Assembly (NCBI RefSeq): GCF_003144535.1
Contig: NZ_PHFJ01000008.1
Coordinates: forward strand, 156,421 to 220,420
From: Proteus penneri
GTDB lineage: Bacteria; Pseudomonadota; Gammaproteobacteria; Enterobacterales; Enterobacteriaceae
Length of the DNA stretch: 64,000 bases
Direction: 5' to 3'
Of the stretch, positions 46,052-55,493 are shown piece after piece. A program made the translations under genes and the position numbers. The notes under the pieces were generated by a model, which was not told the DNA's origin, did not search any database, and was given only the letters and a program-made list of their open reading frames with translations. The number at the start of each line of letters is the position of its first letter. Within the stretch, counting starts at the first letter, position 1.

Positions 46052-47425
46052 TTATTTATAACTTTGTTTAATTTCTTGAGAAATCGCTAACCCACGTTTT
46101 GCTTCTTTTTCAGCAAGCTCAACAGATAAACCGATATAAGAGCGAGGATCTAGCATTGCTTTAATTTCATCCGCATTAAAGGTAGCGCTAATGATCTCAT
46201 TCTTCATTAGGTTAGTGTAAAAATCCTCACCATCTGCTGCTGTTTTAATGGCTTCTTCATATAACAGTGAATGCGCTTTATCTTTACCTAATTTTTCTGC
46301 CATTTTCATCATAACGTATTCGGTATTATCTAATCCCTTATTTCTCATCACGTTATGTAGCATTCTCTCTTCATGAGGAACAATGGTTCTTGAAAGCTCT
46401 TCCGTTCTTAACAAAACTTCTGTTGTTAATTCTAATGCTTCTTCAATTAAGCCATCGAATAACATATAAGAACTGCTGTCACCTTCATAAGGTCTTACCG
46501 CAGAGTACATTCCCACATTTGGTAACGAGTACAATTTCTGAGAGTTAGCAATAATACCTTTCGCTAATTTTGGATTAATTTTATGAGGCATCGTGCTACT
46601 ACCCACAGTGCCTTTGGTAAATCCTTCAGAAACCTCAGCAATTTCTTCTAATGTAGTGCTATAAACTTCTTCACCAATTTTATGGCAGATATTAGCCATC
46701 AGTGCCAAGTTCATCATGTACTCTAATTTGTGTGTACTTAGGTTACGTGATGGTACTTCCATTGCCTGCATACCCACCAATTCAGCAACGCGTTTTTGTA
46801 CTTTCATTCCCACTTCAGGCATTGAGTTAAAAGCACCTACAGCGCCACCCATCATAATGGTGAATACACGCTTCTCACACTCTTTCATGCGCTGATAGCA
46901 GTCAATAAAATCGCTGATCCACACTGACACTTTATACCCGTAAGTGATAGGAATAGCATGACGACCGTGCGTTCTACCCGCCATTACCATATGTTTTGTT
47001 TTTTCAGCGAGGTTTGATAAGTTTTCAATAATTTCGCTTAACAACAACATAAATTTGTTATGTACGGTTTTCATCATATACAGCTGTGAGCTTTGCTGTA
47101 TATTTTGTGTGGTAATGCCGTAGTGCACATATTTACCACTCTCTTCAGAGCATGCATTCACTAGTACTTTTAAGAAAGGCACAAAGCCATGACCGATTTT
47201 TTGATAAATACGGTTCATCTCTTCAAAATCAATATTCTCTATAATCGCCTTTTCTTTAATTTCATCTGCGGCAGACTGTGGAATAAAACCATATTCAGCT
47301 TGTGCTTGCGCTAACATTGCTTCAAACATCAACCAAGTTGAATATTTAGCTTCATTGGACAGCAGCTTTTTTATACCGCGATCGTCGATTGTTTTACTTT
47401 TAGAATCGTATAACGCTCTCATCAT
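46052..47425 (-). CDS. Adenylosuccinate-lyase-like enzyme (fumarase/aspartase superfamily) linked to a PTS
   Basis: A 457-aa protein with the superfamily signature GSSTMPHKINPKLAKGI (about residue 285), the catalytic His region MAGRTHGRHAIPITYG (about 150) and the N-terminal segment YVHYGITTQNIQQSS. These correspond to the three active-site regions of PurB, ArgH and 3-carboxymuconate cycloisomerase. The housekeeping purB is normally elsewhere beside hflD/phoP, and this copy lies nine bases after a PTS permease, so a catabolic role is likely. Known reactions eliminate fumarate from a C-N (or C-O) bond; the substrate here is not known. Confidence 0.8.
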   Translation of the reverse strand: MMRALYDSKSKTIDDRGIKKLLSNEAKYSTWLMFEAMLAQAQAEYGFIPQSAADEIKEKAIIENIDFEEMNRIYQKIGHGFVPFLKVLVNACSEESGKYVHYGITTQNIQQSSQLYMMKTVHNKFMLLLSEIIENLSNLAEKTKHMVMAGRTHGRHAIPITYGYKVSVWISDFIDCYQRMKECEKRVFTIMMGGAVGAFNSMPEVGMKVQKRVAELVGMQAMEVPSRNLSTHKLEYMMNLALMANICHKIGEEVYSTTLEEIAEVSEGFTKGTVGSSTMPHKINPKLAKGIIANSQKLYSLPNVGMYSAVRPYEGDSSSYMLFDGLIEEALELTTEVLLRTEELSRTIVPHEERMLHNVMRNKGLDNTEYVMMKMAEKLGKDKAHSLLYEEAIKTAADGEDFYTNLMKNEIISATFNADEIKAMLDPRSYIGLSVELAEKEAKRGLAISQEIKQSYK

Positions 47426-47433
47426 GTATCCTT

Positions 47434-48990
47434 TTATTTCTTCATTGCTTCATCAACAGCATTGCGAACAAATTCGACTTTAGGGCCATAAACGACATGG
47501 ACATGGTTTGCTGCCGGAAAGAAGAATGCTGTACATCCAGACTCCAACATTAATTCTTTATCTATTTGATTAACTTCATTAATATCAATACGTAGCCGTG
47601 TAATACAGTTATCAACATTACGAATATTTTGTTTGCCACCTAACGCCTGAATAAGAATGTCTGCAATTTCGCCATAACGTTTTTCTTTGATTAGCGTATT
47701 TTTCATATTGCTTGATTCTTCTCTACCTGGCGTTTTGATATCAAATTTGACGATAGCCCAGTAGAAAATGAAGTAAGTCACAACCGCCAGTGCGCTACCA
47801 ATCAACACTAAGAAGATCCAGTTAGTGTGTTCGTACAGCAAACCAAAGATAGTGAAATCAAAGACGGTGCCTCGGATATAACCAATTGCAACACCAGCAA
47901 AAGAGAGCAGAACTGCGCCAATACCTACGATAATCGCGTAAATTAAATAGAGTAACGGTGCGATAAAGACGAAGGTAAATTCAAGCGGTTCGGTAACGTT
48001 ACCTAACATGGCAGTTAAGACCATCGTCACCAACATCGATTTAACTTCAGCGCGGTTCTCTTTTTTCGAGGTTTTATAAATTGCTAATGCAATCGCAGGG
48101 AATAAGAACAACGTAACCAACATTTGTTGCTGAGCCATAAAACGCGTCAAGCTTGGCATCATTGCCCAATATTCACTACTTGGCCCTTGGTTAAATAACA
48201 CTTCTGTCATTGCTGGAACAACGCCCACATAGGTTTGGCCGTCAATCACATAAGAACCACCAGCTTCAGTAAATCTAAACAGAACGTTCCAGACATGGTG
48301 TAAACCAAATGGAATAAATAGACGCTCACCACCTGCGGTAAAGAAAGGTCCGACAGGACTTAAGAAGACAGCCGAGAGCTTAGTTAAGCCCATGACTAAT
48401 ACTTCCCAAATAAATGGCAGTAATGCACCTACGCCAATCATTAATCCGACCATAATAATGGCGACAGATTTTTTTCCTGAGAAGAAGGCAAATGCGGTCG
48501 GTAATTCAAGGTTATAGAATTTATCGGTAGCCCATGCAGCGATTAATCCGGTGATAATCCCCCCTGCGGCACTGATGTTCATAGTTTGTATACCAAGCAC
48601 CTTGATTTGCCCCACCTGTGTCATAATCGCAGGATCGGCAAGTTTTCCAGTCAATACCAACCAGATATTGATTGTACTTATCAAGGTTAAATAACCCACC
48701 ACAGAGGCAAAGACCGCTATCCCCTTATCTTTGTGGCTCATACCATATGCCACACCCATTGCAAATAAGAGTGGGATATTGTCAAACACAACGCCCGCAA
48801 TAGAACGGATACTCACTAATAAAGCATTGACTGTTTCATTTCCTAAAAAAGGAAAGCGTGCAATCATATAAGACTGAACTAAAGCACCACTGATCCCCAA
48901 GATCATACCGATAGGTGCCAATACGCCGATTGGTAGAAGTAGGGTTCTACCAAAGCGCTGAATAGATTCGCTGAACTTTTTCCTGGCCAT
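47434..48990 (-). CDS. PTS transporter EIICB of the glucose/maltose family
   Basis: A 518-residue protein. The EIIC domain (about 1-410) begins FSESIQRFGRTLLLPIGVLAPIGMILGISGAL and contains AGGERLFIPFGLHHVWNVLFRFTEAGG, LTRFMAQQQMLVTLF and GNVTEPLEFTFVFIAPLLYL (the conserved T-E-P-x-E-F). A linker leads to EIIB (about 437-518) with the phospho-cysteine in NVDNCITRLRIDINEV. There is no EIIA domain, so the general glucose EIIA (Crr) is expected to supply phosphate. It is closest in arrangement to MalX/GlvC/PtsG-type proteins, but the substrate is unknown. It starts the two-gene unit with the lyase. Confidence 0.87.
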   Translation of the reverse strand: MARKKFSESIQRFGRTLLLPIGVLAPIGMILGISGALVQSYMIARFPFLGNETVNALLVSIRSIAGVVFDNIPLLFAMGVAYGMSHKDKGIAVFASVVGYLTLISTINIWLVLTGKLADPAIMTQVGQIKVLGIQTMNISAAGGIITGLIAAWATDKFYNLELPTAFAFFSGKKSVAIIMVGLMIGVGALLPFIWEVLVMGLTKLSAVFLSPVGPFFTAGGERLFIPFGLHHVWNVLFRFTEAGGSYVIDGQTYVGVVPAMTEVLFNQGPSSEYWAMMPSLTRFMAQQQMLVTLFLFPAIALAIYKTSKKENRAEVKSMLVTMVLTAMLGNVTEPLEFTFVFIAPLLYLIYAIIVGIGAVLLSFAGVAIGYIRGTVFDFTIFGLLYEHTNWIFLVLIGSALAVVTYFIFYWAIVKFDIKTPGREESSNMKNTLIKEKRYGEIADILIQALGGKQNIRNVDNCITRLRIDINEVNQIDKELMLESGCTAFFFPAANHVHVVYGPKVEFVRNAVDEAMKK

Positions 48991-49322
48991 ATTTGTTTCC
49001 TTATGACTTCTCGAATATAAAAGAATTACCGAGGTACTCTAGCTTAGGGATTATAGGAAATGAATGACGTGGCGGTTTTAAATATTATCTCAGGTCACAA
49101 CTTATGACTTAGGTCTTTTTTTAATTATCAACTTAATCAATAACAGTGAATAAATAATTTTACTCTATTAAATAATATTTATTTTAGAACTTAGAAGTAA
49201 GATTGAAAAGAAAGACTATTTTAGAATAAATGATAATTATTCTAACGGAATAGATTAATACTATTCACGCTTTAATAATTAAAAGAGGAGCTAATAAATC
49301 AGATAGATGATGTTATCTTTTT
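48991..49322. promoter_or_regulatory. Promoter region of the PTS-lyase genes
   Basis: About 330 AT-rich bases between the PTS start and the end of the RpiR gene. Around 49092-49112 an imperfect inverted repeat (AGGTCA, seven bases, TGACTT) could be the regulator's operator. No gene seen. Confidence 0.35.
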
Positions 49323-50063
49323 TTAAAGTAGATTTTCCAGCTCGTTAATCAATAAATCTACCAGCATAAAAAAACCAATACGTGATTTGGTATCGTCTTT
49401 TTTTGTATCATGATTATCCGCAAAACAAAATAGCGCATGTGTTGCGTAACTGGTTAATTCATTAGTATTAAATGCTGTCATGCTAATGATATTGGCATCT
49501 TTTAACTGAACGATTTTTGCTGTCTCGATGATTTTCTTGGTGCCACCAGAAAGAGAAATGAAAATAACGGTGTCGTCTTCATTAACAAGACGCGTAAACG
49601 AATCAGATAAATTGTAATCATTAATAAAAAAGCAATGTAGACCTAATGCAAACAATAGGTGTTCAAGGTAATACCCTACGGCTTTACTGGTGCCTCTTGC
49701 AACAATAAAAATATTCCTAGAATGGCGTAAAGTTTTTGCACACTCCTGAATTTGTGCTTCATTAATTAAGGTAAATGTTTTATTAATGTTTTTTTCTAAC
49801 TGTTTTTTATAAGATGCCGCACTCGTCTTTTCAACCTTATTTCTGGTCAAAATATAATTATTAATTTGGAATTTAAGCTCTTTAAATCCACTAAACCCTA
49901 ATTTTTGCGATAAATTAATGATCACCGTTTTTGATACAAAGGTTTTGGCAACTAAATCATTAATATTTAAATATGGAATATCCGCAATATTATCGGTGAG
50001 ATATTTTAATACTTTTTTTTCGCTGATCGTTAAATTGTCATAATTTTTTAAAAAATCCAGCAT
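49323..50063 (-). CDS. RpiR/MurR-family transcriptional regulator of the PTS-lyase unit
   Basis: A 246-aa protein. An N-terminal HTH_6 domain (LTISEKKVLKYLTDNIADIPYLNINDLVAKTFVSKTVIINLSQKLGFSGFKELKFQIN) is followed by a SIS domain (about 105-225: IFIVARGTSKAVGYYLEHLLFALG, DTVIFISLSGGTKKIIETAK). The SIS fold usually binds a phosphosugar, matching the product of the PTS. It lies upstream in the same direction as the PTS and lyase genes, and probably controls them. Confidence 0.88.
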   Translation of the reverse strand: MLDFLKNYDNLTISEKKVLKYLTDNIADIPYLNINDLVAKTFVSKTVIINLSQKLGFSGFKELKFQINNYILTRNKVEKTSAASYKKQLEKNINKTFTLINEAQIQECAKTLRHSRNIFIVARGTSKAVGYYLEHLLFALGLHCFFINDYNLSDSFTRLVNEDDTVIFISLSGGTKKIIETAKIVQLKDANIISMTAFNTNELTSYATHALFCFADNHDTKKDDTKSRIGFFMLVDLLINELENLL

Positions 50064-50260
50064 ATCTCACCCAATAAATTAATCTAACGCATTCTATGAA
50101 AACAGCAAACATCAAAAAAGCAGCTCTGTTCTTTCTGCGAGTTTATGTGAAATAAAGTACATTACGAGTATACGTCAAATCATACAGTTATGTAGGCTCA
50201 GAGTGATATTTTGTGAATTAGGATAATATTGAGCCCACTTTTTAATGAACCCAATACGTG

Positions 50261-50506
50261 TTATTCATTACCCCAGCGATTTAGAAATTCAGCGATATCA
50301 TCAATGCGTTTTTTATCAATACCCGCTTCTTTTGCCATCTCTTGTTGTGCCGATTCACTAATTTCTTCGTTATTTGTGAGTCGAGTGAGTAACAACTGAA
50401 AATAAAGTGCTAGCGCATCTTCTTCAGCTTGAGCGACAGGCTTTGCGGATTCCATCGCATACTCTTCTACCATGTCATAATATTTAAAATGAATGTCATT
50501 GTTCAT
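50261..50506 (-). CDS. ymjA: YmjA family protein (DUF2543)
   Basis: The 81-aa protein [20 protein letters not shown] and the tail [15 protein letters not shown] match E. coli YmjA along the whole length; the [24 protein letters not shown] segment is nearly the family consensus. It is a small, acidic, helical cytoplasmic protein with no assigned function. It is a single gene; the 200 bases between it and the RpiR gene hold no frame I can support. Confidence 0.85.
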   Translation of the reverse strand: MNNDIHFKYYDMVEEYAMESAKPVAQAEEDALALYFQLLLTRLTNNEEISESAQQEMAKEAGIDKKRIDDIAEFLNRWGNE

Positions 50507-50630
50507 AAGTTATTCCCAAGAATTAACGTTTCTACTCGCCATATTCAAATGAGTAAGAGTATATCTCTACATTCGCCTGATAACCTAAAATTCGCTATCA
50601 TCCACTTTCTTCTTTTTTGCGGATAAGCTG

Positions 50631-51347
50631 ATGTCTACGATTATCGATACTTTTATCGCCCCACCTTGCCATGATGAAATCGAGATCCTTTATCAAGACG
50701 AGCACTTAGTTATTATTAACAAACCAACCGGACTATTGAGCTTATCGGGAAAAAATCCACAAAATATCGATTCGGTGCATTATCGATTAGTGAAGCTATT
50801 TCCAGGATGTACGCTTGTTCATCGGCTTGATTTTGGCACATCTGGATTGATGATTGTGGCACGCAATAAAGCAATCAATGCGCTTTTATGTCAGCAATTT
50901 AGCCAGCGCAATATAACCAAAATATACAACGCACTACTATGTGGTCATTTGAAAAAGAATGAAGGGGTGATTGATGCACCAATTGCAAAAGATCCCGCTC
51001 TATTCCCACGCATGTCGATTTGCCCTATTAATGGTAAACCTGCACGCTCTGGTTATCACGTTATTGAGCGTTTTTATCATACATTAGAAGATGGAACATT
51101 ATTGCCTTTAACACGCGTACAATTTACCCCTGAAACAGGAAGAACGCATCAACTTCGTATTCACAGCCAGTTTATAGGGCATTCTATTTTAGGTTGTGAT
51201 TTATATGGTGGATGCGACGGAGGTTTAATTGAAAAAAGGGAAGGAACTGAACGGACTCCGCGACTTATGCTTCATGCAAGTGAACTTCATTTTGTTCACC
51301 CTATTAGCCAAACACCAATAAAAGCGCGTTGCGAAAGCCCGTTTTAA
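50631..51347 (+). CDS. RluA-family pseudouridine synthase
   Basis: A 238-residue protein with the RluA signature HRLDFGTSGLMIVARNK, in which Asp is the catalytic nucleophile. VIINKPTGLLSLSGKNP, RVQFTPETGRTHQLRIHSQFIGHSILGCDLYGG and LMLHASELHFVHPI are the other conserved motifs. There is no S4 domain, so it is of the RluA (23S rRNA U746/tRNA U32) or TruC-like type. I do not assign a symbol because a separate copy of rluA may exist elsewhere in the genome. Its stop is 10 bases from the convergent cold-shock gene. Confidence 0.87.
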   Translation: MSTIIDTFIAPPCHDEIEILYQDEHLVIINKPTGLLSLSGKNPQNIDSVHYRLVKLFPGCTLVHRLDFGTSGLMIVARNKAINALLCQQFSQRNITKIYNALLCGHLKKNEGVIDAPIAKDPALFPRMSICPINGKPARSGYHVIERFYHTLEDGTLLPLTRVQFTPETGRTHQLRIHSQFIGHSILGCDLYGGCDGGLIEKREGTERTPRLMLHASELHFVHPISQTPIKARCESPF

Positions 51348-51357
51348 ATGTCGATAT

Positions 51358-51840
51358 TTACAGTTTGAGCGCTTTTACTGTTTCATCGATATCGAGTTCA
51401 TCTTCAGTAAAAACTATCTCTGTTCCATGCATTGTCATGATCGCCAGTTTTCTCAAAGTACGCATATTATTAGCACCATCCGCTGATTTTGGTCTGATGC
51501 TATTCATTAAAGTCCCGACAGAAAGTACCGTGTTTTCTTTATCGATATGCGTATCTGCGGATACTTCCTCACTATAAATTCGAAATGATTTAATAGATGT
51601 TAGCTTAATTCGCTCACCTGCAATATAAACGTATTTGCTGTCTGGGATCACTTTAACCGCATACGCAGACAGCCCTTTGGTATTGGTGGTCGGCTCAAAA
51701 GTGACATTTGCATCTGTCTTTATCAAAGCAGGGTTGGCAACTTTAATCACATGAAAATAACGGTTATCCCCGTTTTCATCTTTAATAAATCCAAAACCTT
51801 TATCTTCAAACCACTTTGTGATTATTCCGTTCATTGCCAT
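51358..51840 (-). CDS. Cold-shock-domain protein with C-terminal extension
   Basis: The 160-aa protein starts MAMNGIITKWFEDKGFGFIKDENGDNRYFHVIKV, an N-terminal cold-shock domain with the RNA-binding motifs KGFGFIK and RYFHV. Unlike CspA-type proteins of about 70 residues, it has a further 95 residues (about 66-160) including VYIAGERIKLTSIKSFRIYSEE and a distal MHGTEIVFTEDELDIDETVKAL, which I do not recognise. AGGCG lies six bases before the start. A nucleic-acid chaperone role is likely; the tail is of unknown use. Confidence 0.78.
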   Translation of the reverse strand: MAMNGIITKWFEDKGFGFIKDENGDNRYFHVIKVANPALIKTDANVTFEPTTNTKGLSAYAVKVIPDSKYVYIAGERIKLTSIKSFRIYSEEVSADTHIDKENTVLSVGTLMNSIRPKSADGANNMRTLRKLAIMTMHGTEIVFTEDELDIDETVKALKL

Positions 51841-51944
51841 TATTATCGCCTACTTAATCGTTTATCTACAAAAATTTGCTGATGCAGTATAAAGCACAAT
51901 GCTTATACAGACTATGCCTGTGAGCGAATATGCTACGTTGCTTA

Positions 51945-52478
51945 CTACCACATCAAATCATCTGGAATTTTAAAATCAGCATAAGGATCGTCTTCATCTT
52001 GTTCTGTCTCGCTAAGCGTGTTATTTAACAAGATACAGTCCACATCTCTTTGTGTAATTTTATCCGCAACACTGGCTGGAATAATCGCGTATTCCGTTTT
52101 ATCTGCACTATCCAGACGAGCAATAGCAAGACGCCCACTAATTAATTGGGATTGCGTTAGTTTATCCACTACGATGTTTTTAATCACATTATTGTCAGTG
52201 AAATTAAAATCAATATCACCTTTTGCTGGTGTAATTCTATTCATCTCAATAAGTTGCTTAACTTGCGCTTTATATTCTTTAGATAAAGTTGCTTGTTTTT
52301 GTTGTTCACTAAGCAATCTATCGCGCTCAAGTTGGGCTTTTTTATTTTCTTCTACGGCTTCTCTTGCTTCTCGCGCTTGAACGCGTGATTTTTTTGCCGT
52401 TCTTTGGACTTTTGCCATTTTTTTACTGGTCACAAGCCCTGCTTTTAACATTTGCTCTTGTAAGGTAAGTTTTGCCAT
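51945..52478 (-). CDS. yaiL: DUF2058 family protein (YaiL-like), nucleoprotein-associated
   Basis: A 177-aa protein. It begins AKLTLQEQMLKAGLVTSKKMAKVQRTAKKSRVQAREAREAVEENKKAQLERDRLLSEQQKQA, a strongly basic then charged helical region typical of YaiL/DUF2058; the second half (INFNFTDNN-like DIDFNFTDNNVIKNIVVDKLTQSQLISGRLAIARLD) is the globular part. It has no signal peptide. Reported homologues co-purify with nucleoid or ribosomal material but have no proven role. It is a single gene between the cold-shock gene and yajD. Confidence 0.82.
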   Translation of the reverse strand: MAKLTLQEQMLKAGLVTSKKMAKVQRTAKKSRVQAREAREAVEENKKAQLERDRLLSEQQKQATLSKEYKAQVKQLIEMNRITPAKGDIDFNFTDNNVIKNIVVDKLTQSQLISGRLAIARLDSADKTEYAIIPASVADKITQRDVDCILLNNTLSETEQDEDDPYADFKIPDDLMW

Positions 52479-52662
52479 TTTTATGCCTAAATCTGCTCAA
52501 TCATTTTTGAAATTATACCTGTAATTTCCAAGAGTGCATCAGATTGTAAGATTGGTCGTTTATTAGAAAAATAGGACTAGTGCGATTTGAACCTACCTGT
52601 GTATTTAGAGTATATTGGAAAAACTATCGCCAAACCTTCTCTTATAACAGGTAATACTAACA

Positions 52663-53010
52663 ATGGCTCTGATCCCCAAAAACTATGCACGGTTAGAAAG
52701 TGGTTACCGTGAAAAAGCACTGAAAATCTATCCGTGGGTATGTGGACGTTGTGCTCGTGAGTTTGTCTACTCGAACTTACGTGAACTAACCGTTCATCAT
52801 ATTGATCACGACCATACCAATAACCCAGAAGATGGTAGTAACTGGGAGTTATTGTGTCTGTTTTGCCATGATCACGAACATTCAAAATATACAGAAGCAG
52901 ACCAATACGGCACAACTGTTGTCGCAGGTGAAGATGCGCAAGATGATGTCGGTGCAGCAACCTATAATCCTTTTGCTGATTTAAAGTCGATGCTCAATAA
53001 GAAAAAATAG
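52663..53010 (+). CDS. yajD: HNH-fold nuclease family protein YajD
   Basis: A 115-residue protein very close to E. coli YajD over the full length (MALIPKNYARLESGYREKAL, and the tail NPFADLKSMLNKKK). CGRCAREF and CLFCHDHEH are the zinc-binding CxxC and CxxCH, and VHHIDHDHTNNPEDGSNWELL carries the HNH catalytic His and Asn. It is predicted to be a DNA nicking or binding protein; its role is not known. It has no operon partners. Confidence 0.9.
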   Translation: MALIPKNYARLESGYREKALKIYPWVCGRCAREFVYSNLRELTVHHIDHDHTNNPEDGSNWELLCLFCHDHEHSKYTEADQYGTTVVAGEDAQDDVGAATYNPFADLKSMLNKKK

Positions 53011-53708
53011 TATTATTAACATCTGCAAATAATATAAAAATAACACTGTGATTTAGTGAATATAATAAAAATAGTAAGGCTTCTCTTTTTACTGATTTAT
53101 TTCAGTAAGCCTTTCTATACTCTACCTCTCAAATTTTTATCCATATTTAAATTATCATAATGAAGTTTTTAATACTCTTTTAATGACAAAAAATAATTAG
53201 CAAATTAAATTCATTTAAATAACCAGATAACCAATACTATTAAAGAGTTCTTTTCATTAGAAAACACAATCAATCTATTAAATAGAAAACCAATCACCCC
53301 ACATCAAAAAAACCTTTGTTTTCTTTATATTAATTGGATCACATCTCAATATTTCTATATGACTGCTTAAATAAATTATTAATAAACAATAAGCGCAATT
53401 AATCATAAATACCATAAAAGAAAACTATTTAAATAGTTTATCAACTTATAAAAAAACAATAAGATAAATTTAAACTTATTAGCAATATAATAAATCTCAA
53501 AATTTCAAATCAATATAAAATTACCTTGATTTCTTCATACTAACTTGGCTAAATTAAAACCAAGGCAAATCTAATTAAGTTATTATTTTAAATATTCATG
53601 GCATTACTTCTTATATATATTAGCGATAAATAGCATCGCCATTTTATTACTGCGTGATATATAAAACCATTGACTAACAATTAGCATTATTAGGAAGTTA
53701 TTCAAACA
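53011..53708. other. AT-rich gene-less region before the two-partner secretion locus
   Basis: About 700 bases without a convincing frame. The DNA is exceptionally AT-rich with many A and T tracts, more so than average intergenic DNA in this window. It marks the left edge of the TpsB/TpsA locus and must contain its promoter. No tRNA, att-like repeat or integrase was found at this edge, so I cannot show insertion. Confidence 0.5.
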
Positions 53709-55415
53709 ATGAATAAACATCATTATATAAAATGGGGATTGTTCTCTTTTTATTTTTTATCTATTCCGTTAATTGCAGTACCATATACTTCCCCTATACC
53801 GGCAGAACAAGCCGTGTCGATTGATGATCGAGAACAACAACGCCAAAAAGAGCGAGAGCGTATTTTACAACAACAAAATAGACCTGATATTGATACTCGT
53901 CTTTCTCACTCAGATATCGAACTTCCTGACTACCCTATTAATGAAAAACCCTGTTTTTGGATTAATACCTTTACGCTTGAGGGCGAAGCTTCTCGTGATT
54001 TTCAATGGACACTAAAAGCGGTAGATGACGCTAAAGATCATTGCCTTGGTGGACAGGGTGTTTTGTTAGTCGTGAACAAAATTCAAAATGAAATATTATC
54101 AAAAGGCTATGTCACCACACGAGTTATGGTACAAGAACAAGATCTTACACAAGGTCATTTAACGCTCACACTACAACCCGGTCGAATTCATGAGATCCGT
54201 TTTGATGATAATGTCTCTTGGCGTGCTCGTTTATGGAATGCGATCCCCACATCATCAGGCAATATTCTTAACTTACGTGATATTGAACAAGGGCTGGAAA
54301 ATTTTAAACGGGTACCGAATGTCACAGCAAACATTCAAATCGTCCCCGGCAAAGAAGATGCCACCAGTGATTTAGTTGTGAGTTGGCAAGAACAGCGCCC
54401 TATACGGCTAAGTTTGGGGTTAGATGATAGCGGTTCAAAAAGCACTGGGCGTTATTTAGGTTCGGCGACATTGGCCATTGATGCACCTTTCTCTCAAAAC
54501 GACCTATTTTATGCCAATGTGGGTAAAGATTACTTTGATAATGGCCCATTTGGTAATCGTTCTTACACCTTTAACTATTTTATTCCTGTTGGAAACTGGG
54601 GCTTTGCCGCTAACTACAACCATTATACGTATCATCAAAACATTCCTAATGCGAATGAGATATTGCGCTACAGCGGTGAAAGCGACAATACCCAATTTAC
54701 CGTATCCCGATTGCTATTTCGTAATCAGTTTCATAAAACCACACTCAATATGCGGGTCTATCGCAAGCATTCTACCAATGCGGTCAATGGGATTGATATT
54801 GACCAACAACACCGCCGAACCGCAGGGTGGGAAATCGGTTTTAACCAGCGGAGTTATTTCGGTAATGCCACCTTAGATGCCAACCTCAATTGGCGCCGTG
54901 GTACGGGGGCATTTGGTGCTCTACGTGCCCCCGAAGAAGACACTCACAGTGGGAGTGCCAGAACCGGACTTTTTTTAGGTAATATCGGTTTTAATCAGCC
55001 TTTTTCTTTGGGTAAGCAGCCTTGGCGCTGGAACACCTCGCTACGTGGTCAATGGAGTCAACATGCCTTAACTCCACAAGACAGAATGGCAATCGGTGGA
55101 CGTTATACCGTGCGCGGTTTTGATGGCGAGCAAAACCTATCTGGTGAAAAAGCCCTGCTTTGGCGCAATGACATTGCGTGGAACCTGTTTTCTCAAGGAC
55201 AAGAGCTCTATTTAGGTATCGACTATGGTCGTGTTGAAGGACAAAACACACGCTACCTCGTGGGACACCAATTAGCGGGTACAGCATTGGGTTTACGCGG
55301 CTCACTATGGTCTCGAATAAGTTATGACGTTTTTGTGGGTACACCACTTTATAAACCCGAAGGTTTCCATACTTCAGGTGCGACCGCTGGTTTTAATCTT
55401 AATGTAGAGATTTAG
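53709..55415 (+). CDS. Two-partner secretion outer-membrane transporter (TpsB; ShlB/FhaC/CdiB family)
   Basis: A 568-aa protein with a signal peptide (MNKHHYIKWGLFSFYFLSIPLIAVPYTSPIPA). A Gln/Arg-rich helix (EQQRQKERERILQQQN) corresponds to the plug helix H1, POTRA 1 and 2 follow (about 75-235: CFWINTFTLEGEASRDFQW, KGYVTTRVMVQEQDLTQGHLTLTLQPGRIHEIRF), and then the 16-stranded barrel with the loop-6 motif YTVRGFDGE and final FNLNVEI. It exports the TpsA encoded next by recognising its N-terminal TPS domain. It starts 78 bases before TpsA; both likely form one transcript. CdiB and HecB/ShlB labels are not distinguishable from this gene alone. Confidence 0.92.
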   Translation: MNKHHYIKWGLFSFYFLSIPLIAVPYTSPIPAEQAVSIDDREQQRQKERERILQQQNRPDIDTRLSHSDIELPDYPINEKPCFWINTFTLEGEASRDFQWTLKAVDDAKDHCLGGQGVLLVVNKIQNEILSKGYVTTRVMVQEQDLTQGHLTLTLQPGRIHEIRFDDNVSWRARLWNAIPTSSGNILNLRDIEQGLENFKRVPNVTANIQIVPGKEDATSDLVVSWQEQRPIRLSLGLDDSGSKSTGRYLGSATLAIDAPFSQNDLFYANVGKDYFDNGPFGNRSYTFNYFIPVGNWGFAANYNHYTYHQNIPNANEILRYSGESDNTQFTVSRLLFRNQFHKTTLNMRVYRKHSTNAVNGIDIDQQHRRTAGWEIGFNQRSYFGNATLDANLNWRRGTGAFGALRAPEEDTHSGSARTGLFLGNIGFNQPFSLGKQPWRWNTSLRGQWSQHALTPQDRMAIGGRYTVRGFDGEQNLSGEKALLWRNDIAWNLFSQGQELYLGIDYGRVEGQNTRYLVGHQLAGTALGLRGSLWSRISYDVFVGTPLYKPEGFHTSGATAGFNLNVEI

Positions 55416-55493
55416 TCTTTCTGTGGCAGTTATTCCCTTGGTTTAACTAATCCTTTCTCTTTTTTTGGATTGTTGATTTTAAAGGTATTATTT

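Noticed and set aside
52577..52960. Minus-strand frame opposite yajD
   Set aside because: Antisense shadow; the plus-strand gene is a clear YajD homologue.
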